DNA of 64,000 nucleotides from JAEXOD01 sp963667875 (GTDB lineage Bacteria; Bacteroidota; Ignavibacteria; Ignavibacteriales; Melioribacteraceae): contig CAXXGC010000009.1 in NCBI GenBank assembly GCA_963667875.2, positions 496,001 to 560,000 of the forward strand, read 5' to 3'. The position numbers were made by a program, and so were the translations under genes. The notes under the pieces are model-generated. The model was not told where the DNA came from. It ran no database searches and saw only the letters and a program-made list of their open reading frames with translations. Shown in pieces: positions 35,558 through 43,974 of the stretch (positions are counted from its first letter, which is position 1; each line of letters begins with the position of its first letter).

Positions 35558-37135
35558 ATGCATAATTTAAAAAGTACAATATTAACTATAGCACTAATAT
35601 TGTTATATTCAACCATTATTAATTCAACAATTAAAAACAATTATTCAAAGCAAGACAAAAGATTCATCATTTATAGCAACAGTATCGATCCGGAAGATGA
35701 AGCATGTAGTATAAACAAAGTATTTGAAATGTTTCGAAAAAGTGAAGATGATAGTATATCATTTTACAAACCACTTGTTATTAATTTTAGCGATGAAAGC
35801 AGAACAACTAAGTCTTACGACACGACTGGCAATGTATTGGTCGAATTAGTGGAAGTAAAATCAAATGGATCATGGATTCCAAATAATCGAACATCATACT
35901 TATATGATTTCTACCAGTTAAAGACAAAAATATCAGAAAATTATGTAAATGGAACTTGGGAGAACGTTTCAAGGAACAATTATACTTACAACGAGAATGG
36001 TCTTTTGGTAAACAACCTTTTAGAACTATGGGGCTATTTTAATTGGGTAAATAAATATAACTATTCATATGCTTATGATGCAAATTGGAATCTTCAACGG
36101 CTTTCCATTGGAATATGGTCAAACGGAGATTGGTTAAATTCAACTCGATATACTTATACTCATGATTCAAGAGGGAATATATTATCCGACTTGTTTGAAA
36201 AATACACAAACGGTAGTTGGATAAATAACAAACAAAACGTGTATACTTATGACGACAATGATAATTTGTTAACTCAGATTTATTCCAAATGGACAAATAA
36301 TTCTTGGCTAGATAATTCAAAGTATACCTATTCTTATAATACAAACGGCAAAATGTTAACTTTTCTAACCCAAGTTTGGGAACAAACTGAATGGATTAAT
36401 TCACATAGAATTACATCTGAATATAGTTCAACTGGATTTCTCATAAATGAATTAACGGAAATTTGGGGAGTTAATGATTGGGAGAAACGTTTGATGGATG
36501 TTTACACTTATGATGAACAGAATTATCCAATCACAAAAACAACACTTCAATATTCAGATACTTTGTGGACAAATGCTAATAAAACAATTTATAATTATAC
36601 TATTCATGGTTATTTATTAGAAGAACTATTTGAAACTTATACTGATACTTTATGGACTAATTATTCTAAGGCAACTTATTCTTATGATGCAAATGACAAT
36701 TGTACTAGTGCAAAAGCATATTTATGGCAAAATGCAAGTTGGGTAAATTCTGCATTCATGATGCTATGTGCCACATATAATAACAATCAGGATACTCTAA
36801 CATCGCAAGTTCCTTATCTTGAAATTCAATATGCCGGGTTCACTAATATTGACGAGAATAGTCCTTATTTAACAACATATAGTTTACAACAAAACTACCC
36901 TAACCCATTCAATCCGAGTACAAGCATAAAGTTCACTTTACCGAATTTTGAACAAGTCACGCTCAAGATTTACGATGTTTTAGGCAAAGAGGTAACGACT
37001 TTGGTAAATGAAGAGTTAAGTTCAGGAAATTACACTAAAGTTTGGAATGCAATAGGTGTTAGCAGCGGAGTATATTTTTGTAAGCTTCAAGCCGGTAGAT
37101 TTAGTGAAACCAAAAAAATGATTTTATTGCGATAA
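35558..37135 (+). CDS. secreted 29-residue-repeat protein with T9SS sorting domain
   Basis: This protein has 525 residues and a TTGGAGG ribosome site. A signal sequence (about 8-24) is followed by eleven tandem repeats in which a Trp recurs at 106, 134, 163, 192, 221, 250, 279, 308, 337, 366 and 395, i.e. every 29 residues. Each unit contains YxY-D/N-xNG, a hydrophobic strand and (N/T)xxW. The C-terminal 85 residues (YSLQQNYPNPFNPSTSIKF, IYDVLGKEV, SGVYFCKL) are a type A sorting domain for type IX secretion, removed or anchored at the outer membrane. The repeats resemble YD/RHS-type strands and probably form an extended beta-helix or adhesin stalk. It is cargo between phage-like and radical SAM genes. 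Confidence 0.88.
   Translation: MHNLKSTILTIALILLYSTIINSTIKNNYSKQDKRFIIYSNSIDPEDEACSINKVFEMFRKSEDDSISFYKPLVINFSDESRTTKSYDTTGNVLVELVEVKSNGSWIPNNRTSYLYDFYQLKTKISENYVNGTWENVSRNNYTYNENGLLVNNLLELWGYFNWVNKYNYSYAYDANWNLQRLSIGIWSNGDWLNSTRYTYTHDSRGNILSDLFEKYTNGSWINNKQNVYTYDDNDNLLTQIYSKWTNNSWLDNSKYTYSYNTNGKMLTFLTQVWEQTEWINSHRITSEYSSTGFLINELTEIWGVNDWEKRLMDVYTYDEQNYPITKTTLQYSDTLWTNANKTIYNYTIHGYLLEELFETYTDTLWTNYSKATYSYDANDNCTSAKAYLWQNASWVNSAFMMLCATYNNNQDTLTSQVPYLEIQYAGFTNIDENSPYLTTYSLQQNYPNPFNPSTSIKFTLPNFEQVTLKIYDVLGKEVTTLVNEELSSGNYTKVWNAIGVSSGVYFCKLQAGRFSETKKMILLR
35813..36772 (+). repeat. eleven in-frame repeats of about 87 bases
   Basis: The coding repeats behind the 29-residue period of the secreted protein at 35558. 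The DNA copies are diverged, so the array is visible mainly at protein level through exact spacing of Trp and of the YxY-D pairs. Confidence 0.85.
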
Positions 37136-37851
37136 TATTTCCAAAAATAAAAAATGCATTACTCAATATGGGGTACCTAAATAAAAGGGTACCCTGTTAA
37201 TTTCGATTTACTGAGGACAGCTTAATGGCTCGACAAAAATTCGCCCACAAAAAAATACAAGTTTTGCACATGGGGGTGGATAAAATATAGGGGTACACCC
37301 TAATTACCCTCGTTCAAATTTGAGGATTTGCAAATAGGGTCTTCTATACCACCGGTGGGTTTACCTTTTTCCCGCAAAAATGAGTTTGGGTGAGGTAATT
37401 TATGACGCAACGACCGTTTTCTCAATTCCTTTATTTTTCTTTCGGTATCATGTTTTTTGACTCAATTCGACAATTTATGTAATTTTTTCTTGATTCTTTC
37501 ATCAAATAGACTTAACTTATTATTATATAAGTGGAGTTATTATATAATTTTTTGTTCTATATAATGATAATCTATCGCATAGAATAATAGGTGATACTCC
37601 TCTTTGATTTTTTAATTATATGTTTACTAAAAATTCAGCTATTGATAAGAAAATATTATAAATCTTCTATGATTTTAATTGAATATGTGACTTTAATTGA
37701 TAAATAAATAAAATAGTACTCTATATTGAGAATTATAAATTGTATAATATTGAATTAATCTATTCCCTGGTTTTGTTTACCTGAGCGTATTGGCACTACC
37801 AATTCAATACTGTTCAATTTGCAATTGATATTCCTAATTTTATGGAATGAT
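37136..37851. other. long intergenic region upstream of the radical SAM operon
   Basis: About 715 bases. It holds a stem GGGTACC / GGTACCC (37171-37194, 10-base loop) just after the secreted protein. A 21-codon frame at 37225-37290 begins MARQKFAHKK and has a GAGGA site 8 bases upstream. A longer AT-rich stretch presumably holds the promoter of the next operon. The peptide frame is too short to call as a gene. Confidence 0.5.
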
Positions 37852-39060
37852 ATGAATATTGATCTTTTTTCTACAGAAGATAAAATATTTTGGAACAATA
37901 TAATTAGTCCCATCATTGGAGTTATTGCCTTTATAATTACGATTGTTGCACTCATTTATAGTCCCGCACCTATTTTAATAACTTCTCTATTGACTATTCC
38001 GTTTGTTTTTGTATTTTATTATATGATAAAAATATTTTACTGTTTTCTAAAAAAAACATTTAACTCGGAAGTTTTTTATTTCAACTGGAATGACTTACCT
38101 GTAAAATATAAAAGAAATGAATTATTGAAAGATTCCACGAATAAAAAAGGAACCATAGAGATAATTGCTCGAACTGCAAACAACTGGTTTTTTGGTGATA
38201 TAATTAAAACATCAAAAGATGATCCGGAATTAAGTAGCAAGGAAATGGAATCTCAAATATTAATTTTTGCTCTTATTAAATCAGGAGGATGCATATCTTT
38301 TTTCTTACAGGATCCTGTAAAGGATGTATATTTTTTTGATGAACAAGGTAACGCACAGATGCATCGCGATCTTTTTTTAACAATAAAAAGTTACAAGGAA
38401 ATGCTTAAGAAATTTTCATTTGAAGAGAGAAAAAATTTTCGTCTCTTCTTATGTGCTGAACCTATAATTAGTAGTATGGTTAGAATAAAAAATAAAACAA
38501 GGACCACGGATATTTTTGTTGATCTTAGTATTGCTTCCAGATTCCCGCATAAGAATGGATCAGCTGAGATAAAAAGCAGAAGAACCTTTGCATATATTCT
38601 ACACTTCAAATCTCGGAGTGAATATTTTTCTGATATGAATGAAAAATTTATGCAGGTTTCCTCGCAAGCAGTACCACTTATTCATTATGAAATGTATACA
38701 ATAAAAGAGAAATATTGCGTGTTGTGGAAATCATTGAGCTATAATAGGATTCTTAAATTATCGACTTATTTATATCTTGTTAATTCCGAAATTGATACAT
38801 TTGAATTCTTAAGCAACCCTAATGATATTAAATTCCTTGATTGTTCAGACTCACAATGCGAGAGTCTAAAGTTATCAACCAGCAACAAAAGCTATGTTTT
38901 TGAAAACAAATTTATTTATCCTCGATGCAACAGTTGTTCTCTTCCCGATTTTATTAAAGAAACAATTGAATGTCTTAAGCTGTATGGCGATGATCATTTA
39001 GCTCTAGAAATTATGAAATCCGATGAAGCAAACTTCAATACTATATGGGATAAAAGGTGA
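37852..39060 (+). CDS. uncharacterised membrane-anchored protein of the radical SAM operon
   Basis: This protein has 402 residues. The ATG at 37852 follows TATGGA; an upstream in-frame ATG at 37819 is poorly placed. Two membrane helices (about 20-42 and 44-66) are followed by a cytoplasmic alpha+beta domain with no motif I know, and a C-terminal CNSC pair near 365. The stop codon overlaps the GTG start of the first radical SAM gene, so the protein is made in step with it. It may be a membrane scaffold, transporter partner or immunity-like protein for the pathway. Confidence 0.65.
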   Translation: MNIDLFSTEDKIFWNNIISPIIGVIAFIITIVALIYSPAPILITSLLTIPFVFVFYYMIKIFYCFLKKTFNSEVFYFNWNDLPVKYKRNELLKDSTNKKGTIEIIARTANNWFFGDIIKTSKDDPELSSKEMESQILIFALIKSGGCISFFLQDPVKDVYFFDEQGNAQMHRDLFLTIKSYKEMLKKFSFEERKNFRLFLCAEPIISSMVRIKNKTRTTDIFVDLSIASRFPHKNGSAEIKSRRTFAYILHFKSRSEYFSDMNEKFMQVSSQAVPLIHYEMYTIKEKYCVLWKSLSYNRILKLSTYLYLVNSEIDTFEFLSNPNDIKFLDCSDSQCESLKLSTSNKSYVFENKFIYPRCNSCSLPDFIKETIECLKLYGDDHLALEIMKSDEANFNTIWDKR

Positions 39061-40442
39061 TTGATAAATTAAATTATTCGATTTATAATCCTTACCGCTT
39101 TGATAATCAAATTGATATTAATATCAATCCCTTAAAGAGTATAGCACCCGTAAATACTTTTTCTGGAATTGCATTAAATCGTAATCTATTCAAATCCATT
39201 GTATCAATAGAATTGCTTAATAAACAAGAAAATGTTATAAAATCCCTTAGAATTCGTGAGGTGAAATACGCTAAATCTGCTTTTAATTATTTTCATGATT
39301 TCTATTATGGGCTTAAGAGTGAAGAGGAAACAATAAAGTACCTCTTACGAATAAGCAAGTTCGGAACCCTTTCAGACTTAATTGAAGCACTCACTTGTTA
39401 CTCAAAAATTCAGCATGCAGAACTCCATCCAACGGACAATTGCAATTTGAATTGTGTAGGGTGCACGTATCAAGATAAGCATATCGCATTAAATTCAAAG
39501 AACCAATTCCCTATTTCCTCCTTAGAGTCATTAACAAAGATAAATCCAAAAACTTTAATATTTGTTGGCGGTGGGGAGCCTACTTTATACAAGCACGAGA
39601 ACTCAACTATAGGTGATTTGATCTCAAGTGTAAAAGCTATTCTCCCGGATTTACGTTTGGGAATGATTACGAATGGAACTTGTTTTGTTCCGGGTTGTTG
39701 GCATGATAATCTTGACTGGATACGAATTTCCATAGACTCTGCTAGTCCTACCCTATATGCACAAATGCGAGGGAAAAATCTATTTAATAAAGTTATTTAT
39801 AATTTGCATAGATATCTTGACAATGATATTGGAAAAGTAGGGGTTAGTTTTTTATATTCCAAACATAATTATGAGGAATATTTGGCGTTTTTCTTAAAAA
39901 TACACAATGAAATATTTTCAAACAGCAATGCATTAGTTGACAAATTGCAATTCCATTATCGTCCTCTACGTCATTATGGTCACAGAATTGATATGGACCA
40001 TGACGATTATTTATCATCATCCGAAATAAATCAAATCGCTGATCAAATACAAACATACCTAAAAAAGAATCCCCATATAATTAATTTTCTTAGTCAAAAC
40101 ACAAATATTACAGCTTTTCTCGGGGGAAATATTCAACCCATATTCAACTTCAAGCGATGCTATTATTCAAGAGTTTTTCATATAATTAGACCAACAGGTG
40201 ATTTGTTCCCCTGTTCTTGGGTTTGTAATAAAAAAGAGCATATCATGGGAAATATTATATATGACAGTATAACCTCCATAGCACTTAAAAAGATATATGT
40301 TACTGAATATATTAATGATTACTGCCGAAAGGATTATTGTCTTCAAAATCATGTAAATCATATTCTTGATTTAGCACTCAAAAATAAAATAAACTTAAAA
40401 GACCAACAAATTAAGGAGTTGGAGAAAGATGGAATGTTTTGA
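39057..40442 (+). CDS. radical SAM enzyme 1
   Basis: This protein has 461 residues. The 4Fe-4S/SAM motif CNLNCVGC has Cys129, Cys133 and Cys136. Downstream are the GGGEPT motif near 173 that contacts SAM and RISIDSA near 220. The C-terminal part contains CYYS, PCSWVC and a CRKDYC group, which looks like an auxiliary (SPASM/twitch-like) cluster site. The unusual N-terminal 120 residues could be a substrate-recognition domain. GTG start overlaps the previous stop (GTGA), and the end overlaps radical SAM gene 2 by 14 bases. Enzymes of this form often modify peptides; the substrate here is not visible. Confidence 0.85.
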   Translation: MIDKLNYSIYNPYRFDNQIDININPLKSIAPVNTFSGIALNRNLFKSIVSIELLNKQENVIKSLRIREVKYAKSAFNYFHDFYYGLKSEEETIKYLLRISKFGTLSDLIEALTCYSKIQHAELHPTDNCNLNCVGCTYQDKHIALNSKNQFPISSLESLTKINPKTLIFVGGGEPTLYKHENSTIGDLISSVKAILPDLRLGMITNGTCFVPGCWHDNLDWIRISIDSASPTLYAQMRGKNLFNKVIYNLHRYLDNDIGKVGVSFLYSKHNYEEYLAFFLKIHNEIFSNSNALVDKLQFHYRPLRHYGHRIDMDHDDYLSSSEINQIADQIQTYLKKNPHIINFLSQNTNITAFLGGNIQPIFNFKRCYYSRVFHIIRPTGDLFPCSWVCNKKEHIMGNIIYDSITSIALKKIYVTEYINDYCRKDYCLQNHVNHILDLALKNKINLKDQQIKELEKDGMF

Positions 40443-41328
40443 CATCAAATCTGTATTATGTGTCACTACAAGGTGTAATCTCAGATGTGAATACTGTTTT
40501 GATCAAAATATTACCGAAAGTAAAGAAATGGATATTAAAGTGTTGAAAATGATTGTGTCTTATTTTGGTGATTTTTTTCATAACTCTAAAACGCCTTTGC
40601 TAATAACTGGTGGTGAACCATTATATAATCTATACATTCAAAAAATTCTTTCTTTTTTGAATAAGAATAATTATTTATATAGCATTTTCACAAATGCTAT
40701 ATTATTAGAGGGTGCTCTAATAGATCTTCTTTCAGAAAAGCAATGTACAGGAATAAGGTATAGTTGTCATTATCTTAATCAAGCGAATTCTTTAGAAGAG
40801 TTTGATCTTGGTTTAGAATTTTTATGGCAAAGAGTGTTGTTGTTACGGTCAAAAAATTTAAAAATATCACTTAATTTATTATTAACCCCTTTCATTGTAC
40901 AGCGATTAAACAAAATTGTTGACATTGTAAACAATTTTTCACTTGGTTTGAAATTACAACCTATTATAAATCGTGAAGGAAATTCCTCTTTTAAAGGAAT
41001 TGATTTGCTAAAAGTTATTAGCAATTACTCTAAACTCTGGTTCAAAAATGCAATTGGTTCTACTTTGCCATATTCTGATTATGATAGAATGTTGTCATTT
41101 TTACTTCGTTATGTAGAGCATGAGAAAAGTGATATTAGTATAAATTGTTGTCCGAATATACCGGTTATTTTTGTTAATCCAGATGGAACATATAGTCCTT
41201 GCGTATACAGAAGAGATCTACGAAATAATATTCGTCAAGATCAACCTTTTGATTTTCAGCAGTATATTTACAATTATAGAATAAACTTGGCAAACAATTG
41301 TTTCAAATCAAAATGTTTAGTCGTCTAA
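40429..41328 (+). CDS. radical SAM enzyme 2
   Basis: This protein has 299 residues. The SAM motif CNLRCEYC (Cys16, Cys20, Cys23) sits at the very N-terminus. ITGGEPL near 61 is the SAM-binding GGEP motif. The C-terminal segment has CCP ... DGTYSPCVYRRD and ends with CFKSKC, again suggesting an auxiliary cluster. It lacks the N-terminal extension of enzyme 1. Overlap of 14 bases with enzyme 1 indicates an obligate pair. The MBL-fold hydrolase follows after 27 bases. Confidence 0.85.
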   Translation: MECFDIKSVLCVTTRCNLRCEYCFDQNITESKEMDIKVLKMIVSYFGDFFHNSKTPLLITGGEPLYNLYIQKILSFLNKNNYLYSIFTNAILLEGALIDLLSEKQCTGIRYSCHYLNQANSLEEFDLGLEFLWQRVLLLRSKNLKISLNLLLTPFIVQRLNKIVDIVNNFSLGLKLQPIINREGNSSFKGIDLLKVISNYSKLWFKNAIGSTLPYSDYDRMLSFLLRYVEHEKSDISINCCPNIPVIFVNPDGTYSPCVYRRDLRNNIRQDQPFDFQQYIYNYRINLANNCFKSKCLVV

Positions 41329-41355
41329 AATTTTACTGCCATTGTACGAGCTAAT

Positions 41356-42129
41356 ATGCCAGAGTTAATTTTCTTAGGTACAGGTGCAAGTACGGGAGTT
41401 CCAATTTTATCGTGTAATTGCGATATTTGTAAGGCAACTGATCCTTATAATAAGCGACTTAGGTCTTCTGTTCTCATTCGTTCTAATAGTACAAATGTAA
41501 TTATTGATACCTCGCCAGATTTCAGGGCTCAATGTCTGCGTGAAAAAGTAGATCACATTGATGCGATATTCCTAACACATTCTCATACAGACCACATCCT
41601 CGGATTAGAAGATGTACGTTCTTTCGCCTTCACCTCAAATAAACCAATACCTATTTACTGCAATTTACCAACTCTATTAGAAATAAAAAATATTTTTCCC
41701 CACATCTTTGAAAAAACGAAGAGTAATTCGAACCTACCAACATTAAATATCCTTGAAGTGAAAGATGTGAGCCAAGTTGGGAAACTGTATTTTTCTTCTT
41801 TACAGCTTATACACGGATTATCATATTGTACTGGATATAAAGTTGGTAATTTGGCTTATCTTGTTGATGTTAATTTTATTCCTCAAAAAACAATGGAAAG
41901 GTTATGGAAAATTGAAAATTTAATTATTGATGCGACTCAATTTGAATCCCATTTCAATCATTTTTCTGTGATGCAGGTTATTGAAGTCGCACGCGAATTG
42001 CATGCTAAGAAGACATACATTACTCATATTGATCATTCTATTTCGCATAATAGAGATAGTGAAAAATTACCTCAGGGATTTCAATTTGCTTACGATGGTC
42101 TAAAAATTATTTTTTCTCTTCAAGAATAG
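41356..42129 (+). CDS. PhnP/PqqB-like metallo-beta-lactamase-fold hydrolase
   Basis: This protein has 257 residues. FLGTGASTGVPILSC opens the fold, and the metal motif THSHTDH has His75, His77, Asp79 and His80. An N-terminal CxCxxC (Cys20, Cys22, Cys25) matches the structural zinc site of the phosphodiesterase PhnP and relatives. Later metal ligands include LIHGL, YLVDV and THIDHS segments. PhnP cleaves cyclic ribosyl phosphodiesters, whereas PqqB relatives act in cofactor/peptide maturation. Its presence behind two radical SAM genes favours a maturation role, though no phn or pqq genes are present. Confidence 0.82.
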   Translation: MPELIFLGTGASTGVPILSCNCDICKATDPYNKRLRSSVLIRSNSTNVIIDTSPDFRAQCLREKVDHIDAIFLTHSHTDHILGLEDVRSFAFTSNKPIPIYCNLPTLLEIKNIFPHIFEKTKSNSNLPTLNILEVKDVSQVGKLYFSSLQLIHGLSYCTGYKVGNLAYLVDVNFIPQKTMERLWKIENLIIDATQFESHFNHFSVMQVIEVARELHAKKTYITHIDHSISHNRDSEKLPQGFQFAYDGLKIIFSLQE

Positions 42130-42525
42130 ATTTTAACTCTAAAAAAATATTTGAGGATAATACTAAAAAATGACAAAGTTACTACTTGAATTTTTCAAGT
42201 TCAATTTACCAATTGCATTTTGGATTGAATAATATAAGTAAGTATTCTTGGTTTAATCTATTTTTCCTAACTGAAGTCAATAATTGATTTTCTTCATCTT
42301 CTTTATTAAAAATAAAATCCCTTCGAATTATTTGATAGTTACCATTTTATTTTTAGCAAACATTTATCTTCTCATTGTTAATGGCATTATTTATTCGATA
42401 AGTAGTAACTTAAAAATCAAGATCCATATATACATCAGTTGAAGATTTCCAAACGACTCTCAACATCATTGATTGTTTGCAAGTCTTTAGCGATTTAAAG
42501 CTCCTGCTTCTAAACTTTGATTCAA
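42130..42525. other. intergenic region after the radical SAM operon with a 20-codon candidate
   Basis: About 400 bases before the convergent small element gene. A frame at 42170-42232 would encode 20 residues beginning MTKLLLEFFKFN; TGAGGA stands 13 bases upstream. It lies 40 bases after the MBL gene on the same strand and could be a peptide product or substrate, but its length gives no statistical support. Nothing else is evident. Confidence 0.4.
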
Positions 42526-42735
42526 TTATAATTTATACCTCTTTTTACAATAACAAGTTACATCGGACGAGACCTCATAGCCCAACAATTCAGTTAGAAT
42601 TTTTGCCGATGTGTAGCGGCCATGTAGACTAAAAATACTCTTCAATCTTTCTTCGCCAATTGCGAGCAAGATTTTGCAACTTTTGCTTTTCGATACGTCT
42701 CTCGCTTTGCGAGATTTTGGATAATTGTGTTTCAT
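42526..42735 (-). CDS. small mobile-element protein, possibly DNA-binding (69 aa)
   Basis: The ATG at 42735 is chosen because GAGG lies 8 bases upstream; an extension to 42798 would translate the TGTACA repeat. The product is basic (MKHNYPKSRKARDVSKSKSCK) with a helical segment ERLKSIFSLHGRYTSAKILTELLGYEV that could be a helix-turn-helix, and a CYCKKRYKL tail. The operator-like repeat directly upstream supports autoregulation. Family unknown. Confidence 0.55.
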   Translation of the reverse strand: MKHNYPKSRKARDVSKSKSCKILLAIGEERLKSIFSLHGRYTSAKILTELLGYEVSSDVTCYCKKRYKL

Positions 42736-42757
42736 TTTGTTTACCTCATTAAAAAGT

Positions 42758-42785
42758 GGTGTACATGCTGTACACTCTGTACACC
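42758..42785. promoter_or_regulatory. operator-like array of three TGTACA palindromes
   Basis: TGTACA occurs at 42760, 42769 and 42778, spaced by exactly 9 bases; the outer two are arms of a perfect GGTGTACA / TGTACACC inverted repeat. It lies 23 bases upstream of the minus-strand start at 42735, where a promoter is expected. Confidence 0.6.
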
Positions 42786-42846
42786 TTGATTTATTCAACT
42801 CCTACCCCTTCCGAGTATTTTTAACAGCAATAAATGCATAGTACCC

Positions 42847-43345
42847 GGGGCGAATTTTGTCGCTCTCGTTTCATGCCTATGTCGTAGGGGCTAAGCTGGT
42901 CGCGCTCTCAAGCCTAACTCGTCTCGTCACAAAGCCATCTGTTTCTGGTCTTGTGGGGCGGAATTTGTCGCGCCAGCCCAACTCGAGCCCAACTCGAGCC
43001 CCCAACTCATCTCATAAACGAATAGACCCAAGTCCAGTCAAACCAAACCTGCTCGTTATTTCTACTAAATACTACATATTGAGTCTCAAAGCCATCTAAT
43101 TCGGTAACCGACGAATAGTCCACCTTCCAATTCTTATAATTATTATGCATATAGTTCCAGCCTTCCCCACGATCCTCCGCACTCATAATTATTATTGCGG
43201 TTTCTCTTGTTTTACCATCACCATTATTTATTTTTACCATTTTATTTTTCCTCAAATTGTGGGGCGGAATTTGTCGCGCCCCTTGTTTATATGCTCTACT
43301 AATACCAGTGTGCCCGTGTTTGTCGCACCAGCCCAACTCGAGCCC
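42847..43345. repeat. dispersed GC-rich intergenic repeats between small element genes
   Basis: A motif of the form GGGGCGGAATTTGTCGCGCC, often continued by AGCCCAACTCGAGCCC, recurs at 42847, 42887 (diverged), 42953-43000, 43259-43280 and 43319-43345. The copies fill the gaps between the minus-strand small genes and are clearly more GC-rich than the surrounding DNA. They may be REP-like elements or recombination sites that shuffle small cassettes. Confidence 0.7.
43007..43240 (-). CDS. small hypothetical element protein (77 aa)
   Basis: The ATG at 43240 follows TTGAGGAAAA on the minus strand. Product begins MVKINNGDGKTRETAIIIMSAEDRGEG and is an alpha+beta protein with many aromatic residues at the C-terminus (FDWTWVYSFM). 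The longer open frame to 43336 runs through a dispersed repeat and is not used. It resembles small accessory proteins of phages and plasmids; no function known to me. Confidence 0.6.
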   Translation of the reverse strand: MVKINNGDGKTRETAIIIMSAEDRGEGWNYMHNNYKNWKVDYSSVTELDGFETQYVVFSRNNEQVWFDWTWVYSFMR

Positions 43346-43685
43346 TATTGGGATCGTTTTTGCTCAAAACTTTTTCTTCAATAGCTACATAGATATTCGG
43401 CGAGTTCGGAATTCTTTTATATGGGATATCTAAATGTATAATTGCAGCGATCAAACATCCATTAGCAATATACACATCTAATTCACGTTCAATTTTATGC
43501 TTTATTCCATAGCTCGTAGAACGATAATTAAATTTTCGGCTAATCGGTTTATCCTTTAGCCAATCAATGCATGTTTTTATTTGTTGTATGTAGTCCGCAT
43601 CAAATTTTTCGTTGGTTGGTGTTAGTTCTATCCCGTTTGGGCTTAGAGTTGGTTCCGCTTTTAATATTATTTCTAAATCTATCAT
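43299..43685 (-). CDS. small element protein with duplicated 5' part (intact copy)
   Basis: This protein has 128 residues. The start is MIDLEIILKAEPTLSPNG; a central helical block (YIQQIKTCIDWLKDK) and IERELDVYIANGCLIAAIIHLDIPYKR follow, as in small conserved proteins of Bacteroidota mobile elements. The C-terminal 20 residues are encoded by a dispersed repeat, so the natural end may be altered. Its first 84 codons are duplicated exactly upstream (43687-43939). Function unknown. Confidence 0.6.
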   Translation of the reverse strand: MIDLEIILKAEPTLSPNGIELTPTNEKFDADYIQQIKTCIDWLKDKPISRKFNYRSTSYGIKHKIERELDVYIANGCLIAAIIHLDIPYKRIPNSPNIYVAIEEKVLSKNDPNRARVGLVRQTRAHWY

Positions 43686-43939
43686 TATGTATAATTGCAG
43701 CGATCAAACATCCATTAGCAATATACACATCTAATTCACGTTCAATTTTATGCTTTATTCCATAGCTCGTAGAACGATAATTAAATTTTCGGCTAATCGG
43801 TTTATCCTTTAGCCAATCAATGCATGTTTTTATTTGTTGTATGTAGTCCGCATCAAATTTTTCGTTGGTTGGTGTTAGTTCTATCCCGTTTGGGCTTAGA
43901 GTTGGTTCCGCTTTTAATATTATTTCTAAATCTATCATT
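43434..43939. repeat. perfect 253-bp head-to-tail tandem duplication
   Basis: Bases 43434-43686 and 43687-43939 are identical and directly adjacent. The unit contains the start codon and first 84 codons of the gene at 43299-43685. Absence of any mismatch indicates a very recent event or an assembly artefact. Confidence 0.95.
43600..43938 (-). pseudogene. truncated, frameshifted upstream copy created by the tandem duplication
   Basis: This copy starts with the same 84 residues as the intact gene, but because the unit is 253 bases (not a multiple of three) reading continues in a different frame at the junction and stops after 28 unrelated residues. It retains the original upstream region, so it may now receive the transcription meant for the intact gene. 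Confidence 0.75.
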
Positions 43940-43974
43940 TAATTTTCTCCATTTTATGTTTATTATTTCTATTC

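Noticed and set aside
35558..37135. RHS/YD-repeat toxin
   Set aside because: The repeats share aromatic YxYD-like elements, but the period is 29, no RHS core or toxin domain follows, and the C-terminus is a type IX sorting domain.
37225..37290. 21-codon gene upstream of the radical SAM operon
   Set aside because: A ribosome-site-like GAGGA is present, but the length is too short and the distance to the operon (over 500 bases) too long to call a precursor peptide.
42857..43099. 80-codon plus-strand frame through the GC-rich repeats
   Set aside because: It translates the dispersed repeats (Ser/Pro-rich product), overlaps a minus-strand gene with a good ribosome site, and has no ribosome site itself.
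43600..43938. Independent second gene of the same family
   Set aside because: Its first 84 codons are an exact copy and the rest is out-of-frame translation across the duplication junction.
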